From: Spirogloea muscicola
Taxonomy: Eukaryota > Streptophyta > Zygnematophyceae > Spirogloeales > Spirogloeaceae
NCBI GenBank assembly: GCA_009602725.1
Contig: WELB01000070.1
Span: forward strand, 502,773 to 535,438
Direction of reading: 5' to 3'
Length of the DNA stretch: 32,666 nt
In this document: in pieces, positions 1-10,329 of the stretch
Layout: each line of letters opens with the position of its first letter
Position numbering within the stretch: the stretch's first letter is position 1
Notes under the pieces: generated by a model
The model's database searches: none
What the model was told of the DNA's origin: nothing
Seen by the model: only the letters and a program-made list of their open reading frames with translations
Translations under genes and position numbers: made by a program

Positions 1-2108
1 TCCTCCTCGTCCGCTGCCGCGCCCACCTCGCCGCCGACGCCGCCGCCGCCCGCCGCCCGCCGCCCGCCACGTACGGCGACCTGGGCCTGGCCATCTACGG
101 CGCCGCCGGCCGGGCCGCCGTGGACGCCATGGTGGTGCTGAGCCAGGGCGGCTTCTGCGTCGCCTACCTCGTCTTCATCGGCACCAACCTGGCCTCCATC
201 TTCGCCGCTGCCGGTGGCGGCGCCGGCGGCGCCGGTCTCAGCAAGACCCACGTCATCTTCCTCGCACTCCCCGCCCAGATCCTGCTCTCCTGGGTGCGCT
301 CCCTCACCCGCCTCGCGCCCTTCAGCATCTTCGCCGACGTCGTCAACGTCCTCGCCATGGCCGTCATCGTCGCGGACGACGCCGAGGCGCTCCAGGGCTT
401 CAAGCACGCGCATGCCTACAAAGGTGGCAGACAGACCCCTTCACAGCACACGACCTGACTTGACAGGAACAATGCATACCACCTGTGCTTGCCCTTTCGA
501 GATGACTACTTGCAAGGCCCAGCATTGAGCCGCCAGTTCCTCACATCTGCGAGCCAGAGCTGCAGGCCTTGCGAGCGTGCCGTTTGTCGTGGGCGTCGCC
601 ATATACGCGTTCGAGGGCATCAGCATGACGCTTCTGCTCGAGGCGAGCATGAAGGACGGGCGGAAGTTTGGGTCTGTGCTCGGCCTCGCAATGGCCAGCA
701 TCACCCTGCTCTATGGAGGATTCGCCATTAGGCTACCTCGCATATGGGACGACACAAAGGTAAATTGACTGCCATGCCGTCAGCCTGCGCCTACAGAGTT
801 CAGGGAGTATTTGCACTCAACGATCTCTCAGGCATCACTGTCCACGTTAATGCACTAGCTGCTCTGTCCCACCTGGTCTGTATGCAGGGCTCATCTTGTT
901 TCTGGTCCGACACCGAAGAGGCCTCATTGACGCCTGCTCACCTTTGCGCTGCCTGCAGGAGATTGTTACTCTCAACCTGCCGCAGCACTGGACAACCGAC
1001 GCCGTCAAGATTGGGCTCTGCATCGGGCTCGTGTTCACCTTTCCCGGCAAGAGCTCAGCATTTGCATGCCCGTTGTTGCTCAAACTTGCAGGCACTCTGC
1101 CCCTTGCAGTAGTACGTCATTGCATCATGGTCATGCTGGAAGGATATTTGCAAGCTTTCCTGGATTGACGTCTGCTAGCCATGTCTGTTCCTGCAACGGG
1201 AGCACAAGCAGCTGAAGGATTGCACTGTATCGCAGCCTTGCTCAGGGTCTGAGCTCGATGCGACCGCCATTTTGCAGTTATGATGTTTCCTGTCCACGAG
1301 ATCTTTGAGAGCAGAGTGTCCTCCAGCACCTGGTACGAGCTGCACATTCAACCACGAGCAAGGTATGGAACAGGAGCCAGTCGCTTGAGTTGCTTTGTAG
1401 GTCCTCTGGAACATTTGGAGGATGTTAAGGATGAACCTTCATACTGCACAGACCAAGATCACAGGGTAGAGGTCTCATGCATAATCGTAACCTCATGTTG
1501 CCACCTGTGACCTCAACGCTTGGACTAGATCATCCACCATGCGTGGTAGTTTTCTGCATCTTACCATGGCCGAGCACTTGCACTCCATGACCTGGCTTAT
1601 GCTGCCACACCTCTTGGTACAGTAGTGTCAGGTCTCAGATTGTACATAGGGTCCAAACTTCGACTTCAAGGATCATCACTAAAATTGCTCAGGGGCTTAG
1701 CACCTGCAAGTCCGGGCTAGATTGCACCTGATAGGGATTGCGCATCAGCTGCATTTTTCATCTCAGACTGATGGAGAATTTGTCGTGCCCACTTTGCACT
1801 GGCCCAGGCTGCGGAAGGCCGTGCAAAAGGGGCTCAGAGTCGCGGTCGTGCTCGTGGCCTCGTGGACGGCAGATGCGGTGCCCAGCTTTGGGACGTTCAT
1901 CTCGCTCGTTGGCAGTAGCGTCTGCTCGCTGCTGGCCTTTGTCCTGCCTGCCCTCTTCCACCTCCACCTTCTCTGGCACAGCATGAACCGCATCGAGGCC
2001 ACCGCTGACTACCTTCTCATATTCTTTGGCCTCCTCTTTGGGGTCTGGGGCACCTATGACTCCTTGCGGCATTTCAACGGACCGCGAACCAGCCAGCTCC
2101 ACAGCTGA
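1..2108 (+). CDS. AAAP-family amino acid transporter (AVT3-like), 3' part
   Basis: This is a proton-coupled amino acid/auxin permease, probably exporting neutral amino acids across the vacuolar membrane. The 5' end lies outside the window. Exons are <1-423 (first full codon at 3), 566-759, 959-1046, 1278-1362 and 1808-2108, giving 362 residues with phases that join exactly. Visible family features are TYGDLGLAIYG, LSQGGFCVAYLVFIGTNLAS, VPFVVGVAIYAFEGI, DDTKEIVTLNLP, FTFPVMMFPVHEIFE and the C-terminal WTADAVPSFGTFISLVGSSV, each in family order and with hydrophobic helices between. The exon 3/4 intron uses a GC donor at 1047-1048. In exon 2 the residues RLPRIW replace an expected GYLAYG-like stretch; the other frame encodes LGYLAYG, so two compensating single-base indels are likely. 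The AVT3 subfamily is inferred from these motifs only. Confidence 0.88.
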
Positions 2109-2228
2109 CTTGTCCAGAAGCTCTGAGAGATGTGCTTTTAGTCTGGAGCACTGCTCCTCTTAAAGTGGTGTGTGTTAGTAAGAAGAAAGCGCGGCCAGAT
2201 TGACTGGTGGCTGGGAAAGGCCAGCCCA

Positions 2229-2266
2229 AAGGAATGGACAAGGTCTGGAGGAGCCGGAGTGCGAAG
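2229..2266 (+). repeat. Dispersed repeat, copy 1 (inverted relative to 9627-9664)
   Basis: These 38 bases match the reverse complement of 9627-9664 at all but about one position. The flanking text (aaaggccagccc just upstream) also recurs at 9790-9805, so this belongs to a larger dispersed family present several times in the window. Confidence 0.8.
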
Positions 2267-2584
2267 GACAAGGACTAGGACAGATGCAAGTCTGAGTAGC
2301 TAGCCGGCGGAAAGACGTCGCCCTGACAGAAGCTGGAGGCCGCCGCCAAAGCTCGGCCAGCGCGCAAGTGAACCGAGCGAAGGCAAGGGACCGCTGCATC
2401 GAGATGGCCACACGCATTCGGAAGACTTGAGCAAGGGACCCGGCAACATTCAAGCCGGGCTGCTCGCCCTGCTGCCCGAGGTGGTGGGCCGTGGGTGGTC
2501 CGTGTGTATTAGTGTGTTACACCCTGGATAGCCAGCCTCACCACTAGCTGTCCAGTTGTTTGTCCAGCCTGGCAGAGGCAGAAT

Positions 2585-2662
2585 CTGTATAGCCTCCCTC
2601 AATGGGGATTTAAGTAACACAACCTGTATAGCCTCCCTTGACGAAAAATTGAAGTAAGAAAG
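2585..2662. repeat. 39-bp imperfect tandem duplication
   Basis: Two adjacent units, 2585-2623 and 2624-2662, both begin ctgtatagcctccct and both end with a ttaagtaa/ttgaagtaa-like segment. The middle of the unit differs. It lies in the 3' intergenic region and no coding role is visible. Confidence 0.7.
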
Positions 2663-3061
2663 GGATAGTATATTGTGGCCTTCATCCAAGGGCCCCATCA
2701 AGGGCTTCAATGATTATGTGAATTGATAAAACCAAGATGTTACAAAGGGAGCAAGCGGAGCTAGCATCTCACAGTACTTGTATAATCATACACTGCAGCT
2801 CATCATGAATCTGATGCACGTGTGCTATCACTGAACCAACACTGAGCGCAGGGCCCCCGTGCACCATGCCCAAGTAGGGGTAACGTAACTACATGAGACC
2901 TACAAACACAATGCACAGATTACAAACCCCCAGCTAGCATTTGAAGCTCAAACACCAACTTTAGATCTGGACCAGCATCTTTGTCCTGTGTCGGAAATGT
3001 CCTTACTGCAGAATATAGCAGGCTGTCATGTGTAGCCAATCACAAGCAGCATGACAAGATA

Positions 3062-5804
3062 TCAGTCATCATCGTCAGGAGCTTCAAAGTCGCGTGTCTT
3101 GACGTCCGCAGATTCACCATACTGGATGGCATTGTCCACGTGCGACAGAACAAATTGGATGCTGCAATGGAAGGCATCAACAGCAACTCACATTGTCATT
3201 TGATTGTTTCTCGTAGCCCTTGAGGACCTTAAGCGGGAAGACTGCTGATGATGCACTTAGAAAAGCACATGCACTCACAACGACGCGGCGCAGTCACGCG
3301 AAGGATTATAGAGGTAACTACATAACAATGACCTTTTTAATGCCAGCAAATCTTATCACACTAGTAAATCAACTGCTTGCTTGGCTCATTCTGCATCTGC
3401 GGGAGCAGATTGTCACCTATCCTCGTCAGAAATGTCAAATGGCAGGAAGCTGACCATGCTGTAGTCATCGACCTGCAGACATGGCATATCAGATGCAGAC
3501 ACCCCTTGTCATTATTTGATGAGGTATGCTATCATGGATCGCAACCCACTAGCAAAGGGCTGTTTGACCAAGAGTTGGTGCCTTTGGAATGAGTCCCACA
3601 GGTCCCTAAATGTCAGCCACAACTTGTAGACCCACTAAACGCTAAACCCTAAACGTGTTTGCAGCCTCACCATCTGTGCCATGGAGTGGTTCAGCTTAGC
3701 AAATTTGGGTGCCATATTCTCGTTAAGGTCGGCCAACAAGAGCCTCACGTCTGGATCTAAGAAGCTGCAAGACAAAGTTGACATGCTTGGAAACATTGAT
3801 GAACATGTCTTTAGTGGACATGCGTATGAGTATGGTATGTATGTGCCTGCAATGTTCATCAATGGCATGATCATTTGCTCACCGTTCAACATCCTTCTTG
3901 TTTGTTACTAGATCCATCTTGCTAAGGACATTGACATGAGGAAGTTCAAGCTGGATCATGGCCGACAGTGAGGCAAGGCACCCACTGATAAATTTTGTCA
4001 CATCAGAAGCAAACTGCACCCACTCATTTGCAAGAGGGAGTCAGTAAATGAAGAGACGTCTTCAGATACGAATGTGACCAACAGCACGAAAGACAAGTCT
4101 GGTGAATGCACTGCTCCTGAAGCAACATCGTTAAATACTGCTGCAAACACTAGACAAAAAGCTCAATTCACCTGAGAGTCCAGCAGGTACACAGCGCATA
4201 TCTGAAAGTCCCACCTTCTGAGTTGGTCAACAAAGGTTCTCAGAACAGGAACGTGGGAGTACAGCTCAATCTGTCCTGCACTCTTACAAAGGTGATGAGG
4301 ATAACTCCCTTTGGATCAGCTCGCAGAGGCCAGCTTGCAGGCAAACGGCACACAAAGAGAGTCAACCAGCTCTGAGCTCGTAATATGTCAGGAAGCAAGC
4401 CTGTTCACTAACTGATCATTGTCACACGCAAACTTAAATCTTGAATGTAGATGCTACCTTGCTCTTGCAAGCCCTTGATAAACGTCTATATTCAAAAGCA
4501 GATGGAACGTGTAAGTCGGATATTCTCAATAGGTAGTCGGAGCCCTGTGCTGTGCTGCACATCTTGAAGACATTACCTGGGCAGTCGAAGACAAGGTACT
4601 CATCCTCTGCAAAGTCATCAAGTTGTTCTTGGAACCAATCATCCAGATTCTCTTCTAGATATCTGAAATAGAAGAATTAGGAGCATATGTCCCAATGTCA
4701 AGGGTGACCTCTTCTACTGTGATGCAGCTAGAAGAAAGCAGAAGTATCGTGTCTGCACCGAACAAGCACAAATGTGGGGAGATTCAAGACTGTCGTCATT
4801 CCGATTAGGATGTTGTTGGCTCTTGGCTTTTAGCAGCAGAGACTTACACCTCTCTTCAACGTGAGGACGGGTCCAACACATAAACAAAGCAGCACACAAA
4901 GATCCACACCAGATAGGGAGGGATATTGACAGGGACTGATTACTCCATGCAGTATAAGAGCCCTCCATTGGGCCCAAGGTTCAGCTCTTCCATCACCTCC
5001 TCGAGTGACACCAGCTCTCGAATGTCTGACGACCACAGTAAACACATAGGCTCAGCGCCAGAATGCAGCAACTCGTTTTTGATCCAATATTCTCAACAGG
5101 GATTCAGAGTGCATGATCCTCCCTCACTCCTAGAAAAGCTCAGTACTAGGAACTCCATACCCATGACAGGAGATCACAAACTTATAGTACCTGAAAGCAA
5201 CACCTTACTACTCCTACAGTGGCTAGAAGCAATACGTCATTCTCACCAAAACAGTAGCTTACAACCTGGATACTTACTCACTACAGCAACGAGTATGCAG
5301 ATGCTTCACAGACCGTTTCAAACTTGAGAGTAAAAGGTGCTGGACACTTGTCAAGGTCAAGGTCCAATGACCACTGATTACAAGTTGACAAAATCAAATA
5401 GCCTGCTATGTTTTAATGGGAGACCGCATGAGGTACCTATAGAGACAGGGTACTCGAAGTGCTCGGCAGCAGGGTCCAGGTTGACGATGTTGACATTCCG
5501 CCGGATGCTCTCGCAGTGTTGGTGAAGTGTGGCACAGTACGTGGACTGCACACTGACATAATCAGCTCATCGCGTCAGTTGCATGATACTCAAGCTGTTC
5601 CTCCAACAGAACTGAGGTTCGGCGGCGTTGTTAACATAGGGACTCCAGTCGAGCTGAGCTGCAAGCTCTCCTTCAAGCTCAGTGGTGTGGCCGTAGCGGA
5701 GTCAAGGAGCGTCAGTTGCAGGCCACGGTGAGGGGGCCTTAGTGAGCGGGGCGCACCTTGCCGCTGCCGGCGGGCCCGATGACGAGCTGCGCGTAGCGCA
5801 CCAT
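3062..5804 (-). CDS. GPN3: GPN-loop GTPase 3
   Basis: GPN3 is a small self-activating GTPase that, with GPN1, supports assembly and nuclear import of RNA polymerase II. Minus-strand exons are 5757-5804, 5437-5545, 4944-5025, 4577-4662, 4172-4275, 3883-4013, 3671-3764, 3417-3472 and 3062-3161. They total 810 bases and 269 residues, the usual family length, and every junction keeps phase. The P-loop GPAGSGKS (residues 10-17) is split by intron 1. NLDPAAEHF follows, then the diagnostic GPN at 70-72 (NLGPNGG), G3 DCPGQ at 106-110 and the G4-type SKMD at 174-177. The tail is acidic (EAPDDDD). The ATG at 5804 gives [11 protein letters not shown], the expected family start. It reads divergently from the DUF3054 gene and converges on the transporter. 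Confidence 0.96.
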
Positions 5805-6215
5805 CAGACGCCGAGCTCGCGCTGCTGCGCCAAGAGGCTCGCCGGCGGCAGCTTCCAGTGCCGGCTCCCAGCTCTCTCGCCAAAGGCCTCGCTGCCTTCG
5901 CAGCCGCTTCGGTTACGGTGGCGAGCTACCGCCGCGGCTCTTGCTCATGCTGGCCTCCTGCAGGACCAGCCACGGCCTCCTTGACGGCCCGCCGCGATTG
6001 CCGCCGCGACGGCCGCCGCAGCAGCCGCTCCCAGAGGGCCGCGGTGATCAAGCTGCGGCTTCGCGCATGCTCGGTGTGTCGGGTTCCGCCGCCGGGTGGC
6101 TCCAGATCAGCGGATGGGGTTATTCTTCTCCGCCCTCGGGGGATAGCGGGTACCTGCTGTGTGGGAGCCGGAGGAAGTTAGCTCATCAGGGGGTGGCGGC
6201 GGCGGAAAGAATAAT

Positions 6216-6325
6216 GCGGCTGCTGGTATTAAACAAGCTGCTGTGAAAGCCAGCCAGGTGCATACAGAACGCGGCTGCTGATATCAAAGAACCGGGCTGC
6301 AAACTGCCAGCCAGGTGCATACAGA
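6216..6325. repeat. 55-bp tandem duplication in divergent promoter
   Basis: Two adjacent imperfect units, 6216-6270 and 6271-6325, each start gcggctgctg and each end with gccagccaggtgcatacaga. The ends are nearly identical and the middles have diverged. Confidence 0.8.
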
Positions 6326-6400
6326 GGGGTGCACTTGAAGATTAGCAGAAGCCTCAGGCTAGGCGGACAGGGGCTCTTGGATTGATTCCTAACGGCAGGG

Positions 6401-6467
6401 AGAGAAGGCGCGCGGGGCGCATGAAATGAAATGGAGGCCAATTCAAGCCGACACATTGTTCAGGCAG
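6401..6467 (+). repeat. Dispersed repeat, 67-bp segment (copy at 9845-9911)
   Basis: The segment starts agagaaggcgcgcggggcgc and ends cattgttcaggcag. It matches 9845-9911 over the same 67-base length with a few substitutions, and part of it recurs at 10041-10085. It lies directly upstream of the DUF3054 gene. Confidence 0.85.
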
Positions 6468-6596
6468 GGAGGGGAATGGAGTGTGTATTGACTACTGGAG
6501 GGCCTGAGCGAAGCCCAATTCTTCGTCTTGTAGCCGCCTTCTTATCCACTCTTAGTGAAGCGCCCGCTCCGTGCCTGCGGGCCAGCTCGCAACGCC

Positions 6597-8042
6597 ATGG
6601 CCGCGCTGCAGGCGGCGGCGGCGGCGGCGGCGGCGGCGCCCGGGATATGCGCGGGGNGCCGGCGACGCGCCACGCCCGCCGCCGCCGGGGGCGGCCGAGG
6701 CGCCGCTGGTGCCCGTGGAGGACGAGCGGGTGTCGTGGGAGGGGGTTGCCAAGGTCGAGCGCGACGGCGGCCCCGGCGGCGGTGGCGGCGCCTCTGCACC
6801 CTGGCTGTGAGCCGCTGCCTCTTAGTACTCCACTCTGATTACTACTCCACTTAAATGACGCTTGTCTTTCTCAGCATGGGTACTCGCCGCATGCTCTAGC
6901 GAGAGCAATGGTCCGTTCTGGAGGCCAAACGGCAATGCCTGCGCTTTGCCATCCGCAATGGCAAGTCCTTCTAGAGTGTCAAGTCGTAATTGCTGCAATG
7001 TGATCTCTTGTTTCATAAGGCGTATTGCCCTCCTAGCTGGTGGCGACTTGGCCGCCATCCTGGCGTTTGCTGCCATCGGGCGGCTCTCGCATGGTGGCCT
7101 TGCCCTCGACTGGGAGCTCTTCCAAACTGCAGACCCCTTCATTGCTGGTGAGCTTGCACCTGGTCGAGGCATGGACTTGCATGTCCTGGTAAATTCTCTT
7201 ACAAAACAACATTCTGAAGGTTGCTGACTGTTGCTGAGTGTAATGCAAGTATTGGCCAGTCCAGGATTTGAGCTCAATATTCCAAAGGGCCCAGTACACG
7301 CATGTTGTACCCACTGTGCCTGTTTATGCTCTAATCTCACAAGTCTAGGGTCATAGACACTCAGCACACAGGGCCATGATCTACAATTACAGCATGGTGT
7401 GCTCTCTACAGGATGGGTGGCAGCAGCATACTTTGTTGGTGATTACAGGCCAGACGTTGCTCCTCCGCCGAGCTCCGGCAGCAAGATCTTGAACGCATTC
7501 AAGACGTGGGCCACAGGAGTGCCCGTGAGCATTCTAATCCTTAATTTGTTGGAGACTACCCATGCTTCAGTACTGTGGGAGGCCAGTATCTCTTGCTCCC
7601 AGAAGCTTAGGTTTGAATGGCAGCAATATGGACGTTAAGATAGAAGGCGGTGTTCGCAATTTGCGTGTTGGCAAGCGCCTCTACCTTCCTGCTACAGGGA
7701 TCAGTGACAGCTTCCGCTTGCAGCAAGCCTACTGCGTGCCTTGACCACAGGACTTGAGCATTTTGCATTCATCCACATGTGCAGCTGGGATTGGCAATTC
7801 GTGGGCTGAGGAAGGGCCAGGTTCCGCCTACACCCTTCATCCTGGTGACCATTGGTAGCACCCTCGTGCTCCTCGTAGGCTGGCGCGCAGCACTGGCGGC
7901 AGTTACTGGTGGGTCTGACAAGCAGCGGAAGGCCACTGACCGCAGCGGCAACTTCCTTGAATTTTTCCAGGTGATGCACTCAGACCCCGTAATCCCCAAA
8001 CCCTCTGTAAGTGAAGCCTGGAAGGCTGCAAGGAGATTCTGA
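6597..8042 (+). CDS. DUF3054 membrane protein (plant type)
   Basis: DUF3054 proteins are small multi-helix membrane proteins of unknown function found in bacteria and plastid-bearing eukaryotes. Exons are 6597-6806, 7020-7147, 7412-7524 and 7785-8042. The ATG has a gccATGg context and opens MAALQ followed by an Ala run, plausibly a transit peptide (inference). A single N at 6657 coincides with a frame change: upstream uses the ATG frame and downstream the frame encoding PLVPVEDERVSWEGVAKV. The domain is then clear: LRIALLAGGDLAAILAFAAI, GRLSHGG, TADPFIAGWVAAAYFVGDYR, FKTWATGVP, FILVTIGSTLVLLVGWRAAL and NFLEFFQ. The last exon is drawn as reading through a possible donor at 7971 to the stop at 8042, because no family-like terminal exon could be found downstream. 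Confidence 0.82.
6657..6657. other. Single N; probable collapsed gap in GC repeat
   Basis: The ambiguous base follows a GGC run in the first exon of the DUF3054 gene. The open frame differs on its two sides, so it probably marks a gap or an error in repeat length. Confidence 0.75.
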
Positions 8043-9626
8043 AGAGTAACAAGCGCATCCAGAAAGACACTCCACAAACTCTGAGAACCATCCCAGCCAA
8101 GGCCAACTTCACGTCTGAGATGGCTTGTGTCATCAGAGAAGCTGGTGTTCTCATACGAGCACTTTGTATGTGCAGCTCTTATCTTCGCTTGTGAGGAGGT
8201 GGTGACACATGCTACTTGAGGAGGCTTTAGAACATGGTTGTCTAACAAAACCTTTGCACTTGCTTGTTAAGTAGACTGTTAAGCCAATCACCCGCTCATT
8301 ATGCAACTTGATAGTGCCTTGCTATCGGGGCAGACCAGGGCTGATCTTGGTGCCTCTAACCATCTATTCTCATGGCTGGAGAAGGACGGGATCGACTAGA
8401 TCTACTAGACTGCGTGCGGATGATGGTCCGACTTCGACTAGAGATATGTCTTATCTATTAGGTCGTCTTCTGCAAAGGCTCGGAGAGAATATGTAGGGGA
8501 TGTAGTATCGCTTTGGCAGGTCGACAGCGACAAAGCTCAGCAGAGCTGATCAGCGGCAGGATGTCTGCCTTCACCGATGATGGGTCTTGGGAAGCTACCA
8601 ATGGGACCTAGACGTGCAAGGGCAGGACGGAGCATTTTATATGAAATTATGCTGTCCTGTACCTAGTGTACCGCATTGTGCAGTGCACTTGCAAAAGGGC
8701 CATATCAGATGGCACTTTTACCCTGCAATGTGTTTGTTCTGTTGTTGTCCGCATGAGTGCTTGAAGTAAGCCCGTAGATACCAGCCCATCACCTTGTCAT
8801 TCACTCCAGCACATCACCTTGACAATTTGCCAGCGAGAAGAGCACAGGGCCAAAATGAGGCGGTTAACGGCTCACAGAGAGCAGTCAGGGATGGGGAGTG
8901 GACAGAAGGGCGTGATGACAGAGTCAGATTCCCACTGGTACTGCAGCTGGCAGTTTCAGTAGAAGGCAATGCAGCCCAAGATAGGAGGCTGCTGACCCTA
9001 ACCTCCAAGTGTGTCTTGAAGCTCAGGTCCCAAGTTTCTTGGTCGAGGAGAGCCTGGCAACTTGGGCACCCGGAGTGTATCAACACAGCATATCACGAAT
9101 CAGGGGTCAAGGCTTAAACTCAAGGCTATCTTCCATCTGATGCATTGTCGGGGTTGAACAACGCGAAGCATGGTACTCTAGATCGTCGGCGTCAGTGTGT
9201 CCGGAGGGGTCCTGAGCCAGGTGCTTGGTGTCGGGAATTGCTTTTCAGGGTTGCACGTGCTTAGTTGCCAAAACAATGTGTTTGGGAGTCTGGTGATGGC
9301 AGATCGTCTCCTGTTGAGTTCCTGGCCCCCGACGTGGCGCCTTGGGCGGGTCCCTGCCCCACCTGGGGTTGGCCGGGAGCCGTCGGCACGCGGAGGAAGA
9401 AAGTGCTCGCCCATTGAGAATAGGGGCTGGAACAACCAGCCCGAAAAAGAATGAACAGAGTACGAGAAGGGGGCCAGGGGAAGCGCTAAGTAACAGAAAC
9501 AAAGCTGCTACGAGACACTCAGTAACCCCTGCTAAGCAAGGAGGAGGCAGCTGCCCAGGGCGTCTGTGCTGAGACAGAAACCGCAGACAGGTGGTGGCCG
9601 AGCGAGGGCTGAGGAAGTCGGCAAAG

Positions 9627-9664
9627 CTTCGCACTCCGGCTCCTTCAGACCTTGTCCATTCCTT
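9627..9664 (-). repeat. Dispersed repeat, inverted copy of 2229-2266
   Basis: The reverse complement of these 38 bases matches 2229-2266 with about one mismatch. It stands about 110 bases before a direct-orientation copy of the same family at 9776-9911. Confidence 0.8.
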
Positions 9665-9775
9665 TCGGCAAAGGAAAGCATGAAAGCAAGATTAGCAAGC
9701 TTTTTCCGGCCCTCAGAGAGCCACTTTCTTTTACAGAGTACGAGAATTGGAGTGCTCGCCCACAGAGGCCCGGGG

Positions 9776-9911
9776 CTGGGAAAGTGGGAAAGGCCAGCCC
9801 AAGGCGAATGGACAGGGTCCAAAGAGCCAGAGAGTGCCGAAAGAGAGAAGGCGCGCGGGGCGCATGAATTGAAAGGGAGGCCAATTCAAGCCAATACATT
9901 GTTCAGGCAGA
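9776..9911 (+). repeat. Dispersed repeat, longest copy
   Basis: This copy joins the segment resembling 2210-2270 (ggaaaggccagcccaag, then gaatggacagggtc) to the segment shared with 6401-6467 (gcgcgcggggcgcatgaa to cattgttcaggcag). That shows the other copies are fragments of one longer element. No terminal inverted repeats, target duplications or coding capacity were recognised. Confidence 0.75.
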
Positions 9912-10040
9912 GTCGAGTGCAGACTAAACAATGCTACATAATACGGAGACCTAATCTAAGGTACCTAAGATGACATTAGTACCCAAAGAAGAAAGGAGTG
10001 CCGAGCGAGAGAGTGTCAAAGATGAGCGACGAGGAAAGGG

Positions 10041-10089
10041 AATGAGATGAAGGGGAGGCCAACTCAAGCCAACGCACTGTTCAGGGAGG
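10041..10089 (+). repeat. Dispersed repeat, partial diverged copy
   Basis: It contains gaggccaactcaagccaacg followed by cactgttcaggga, a diverged match to the 3' half of the copies at 6401-6467 and 9845-9911. It sits about 240 bases upstream of the coiled-coil gene start. Confidence 0.65.
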
Positions 10090-10329
10090 GCAGAGAGAAT
10101 GGCCCGCACACCTGGCTCTGTGGGCCGGGGCCGCGAGGAGGACAGGACGGAAGCGAGGGCAGGTGACCCGCGTGGGTGGGGGGGGGGGCCCGACGAGACG
10201 GCAGTCGGCGGCATGTTACTCCACCACCTAACTCCCAACAGTGGCTCCCCTCCCCACCATCCCACTCCCCCACCGTCTCCCACGGCCACGGCGCCGGCGG
10301 CGGCCGCGGCGGCTGCGGCGGCGGGCACG

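Larger units (their letters stand above)
2109..3061. other. Convergent intergenic region with repeats
   Basis: This 953-base stretch lies between the 3' ends of the transporter and GPN3. It holds presumed 3' UTRs, one copy of a dispersed repeat (2229-2266) and a 39-bp tandem duplication (2585-2662). Codon usage is not gene-like and no convincing exon was found on either strand. Confidence 0.7.
5805..6596. promoter_or_regulatory. Divergent intergenic/promoter region GPN3 - DUF3054
   Basis: These 792 bases separate two start codons that point away from each other, so the region must hold both 5' UTRs and promoters. The GPN3-proximal half is GC-rich. The other half holds a 55-bp tandem repeat (6216-6325) and a dispersed repeat copy (6401-6467). 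No TATA box was identified with confidence. Confidence 0.6.
8043..10329. other. Gene-poor, repeat-bearing intergenic region
   Basis: About 2.3 kb lies between the DUF3054 and coiled-coil genes. From 8043 to about 9180 nothing is recognised beyond the presumed 3' UTR. From about 9400 to 10100 the sequence is built from pieces of the dispersed repeat (9627-9664 inverted, 9776-9911, 10041-10089). The last 150 bases become GC-rich ahead of the next start. No exon with family motifs was seen on either strand. Confidence 0.6.

Noticed and set aside
3638-3656. Plant telomere-like ctaaaccctaaac
   Set aside because: Only two partial units inside a GPN3 intron, with no array.
8794-9117. 107-codon open frame on the plus strand
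   Set aside because: Composition and peptide are not gene-like, it has no splice or domain support, and it sits in a repeat-bearing intergenic region.
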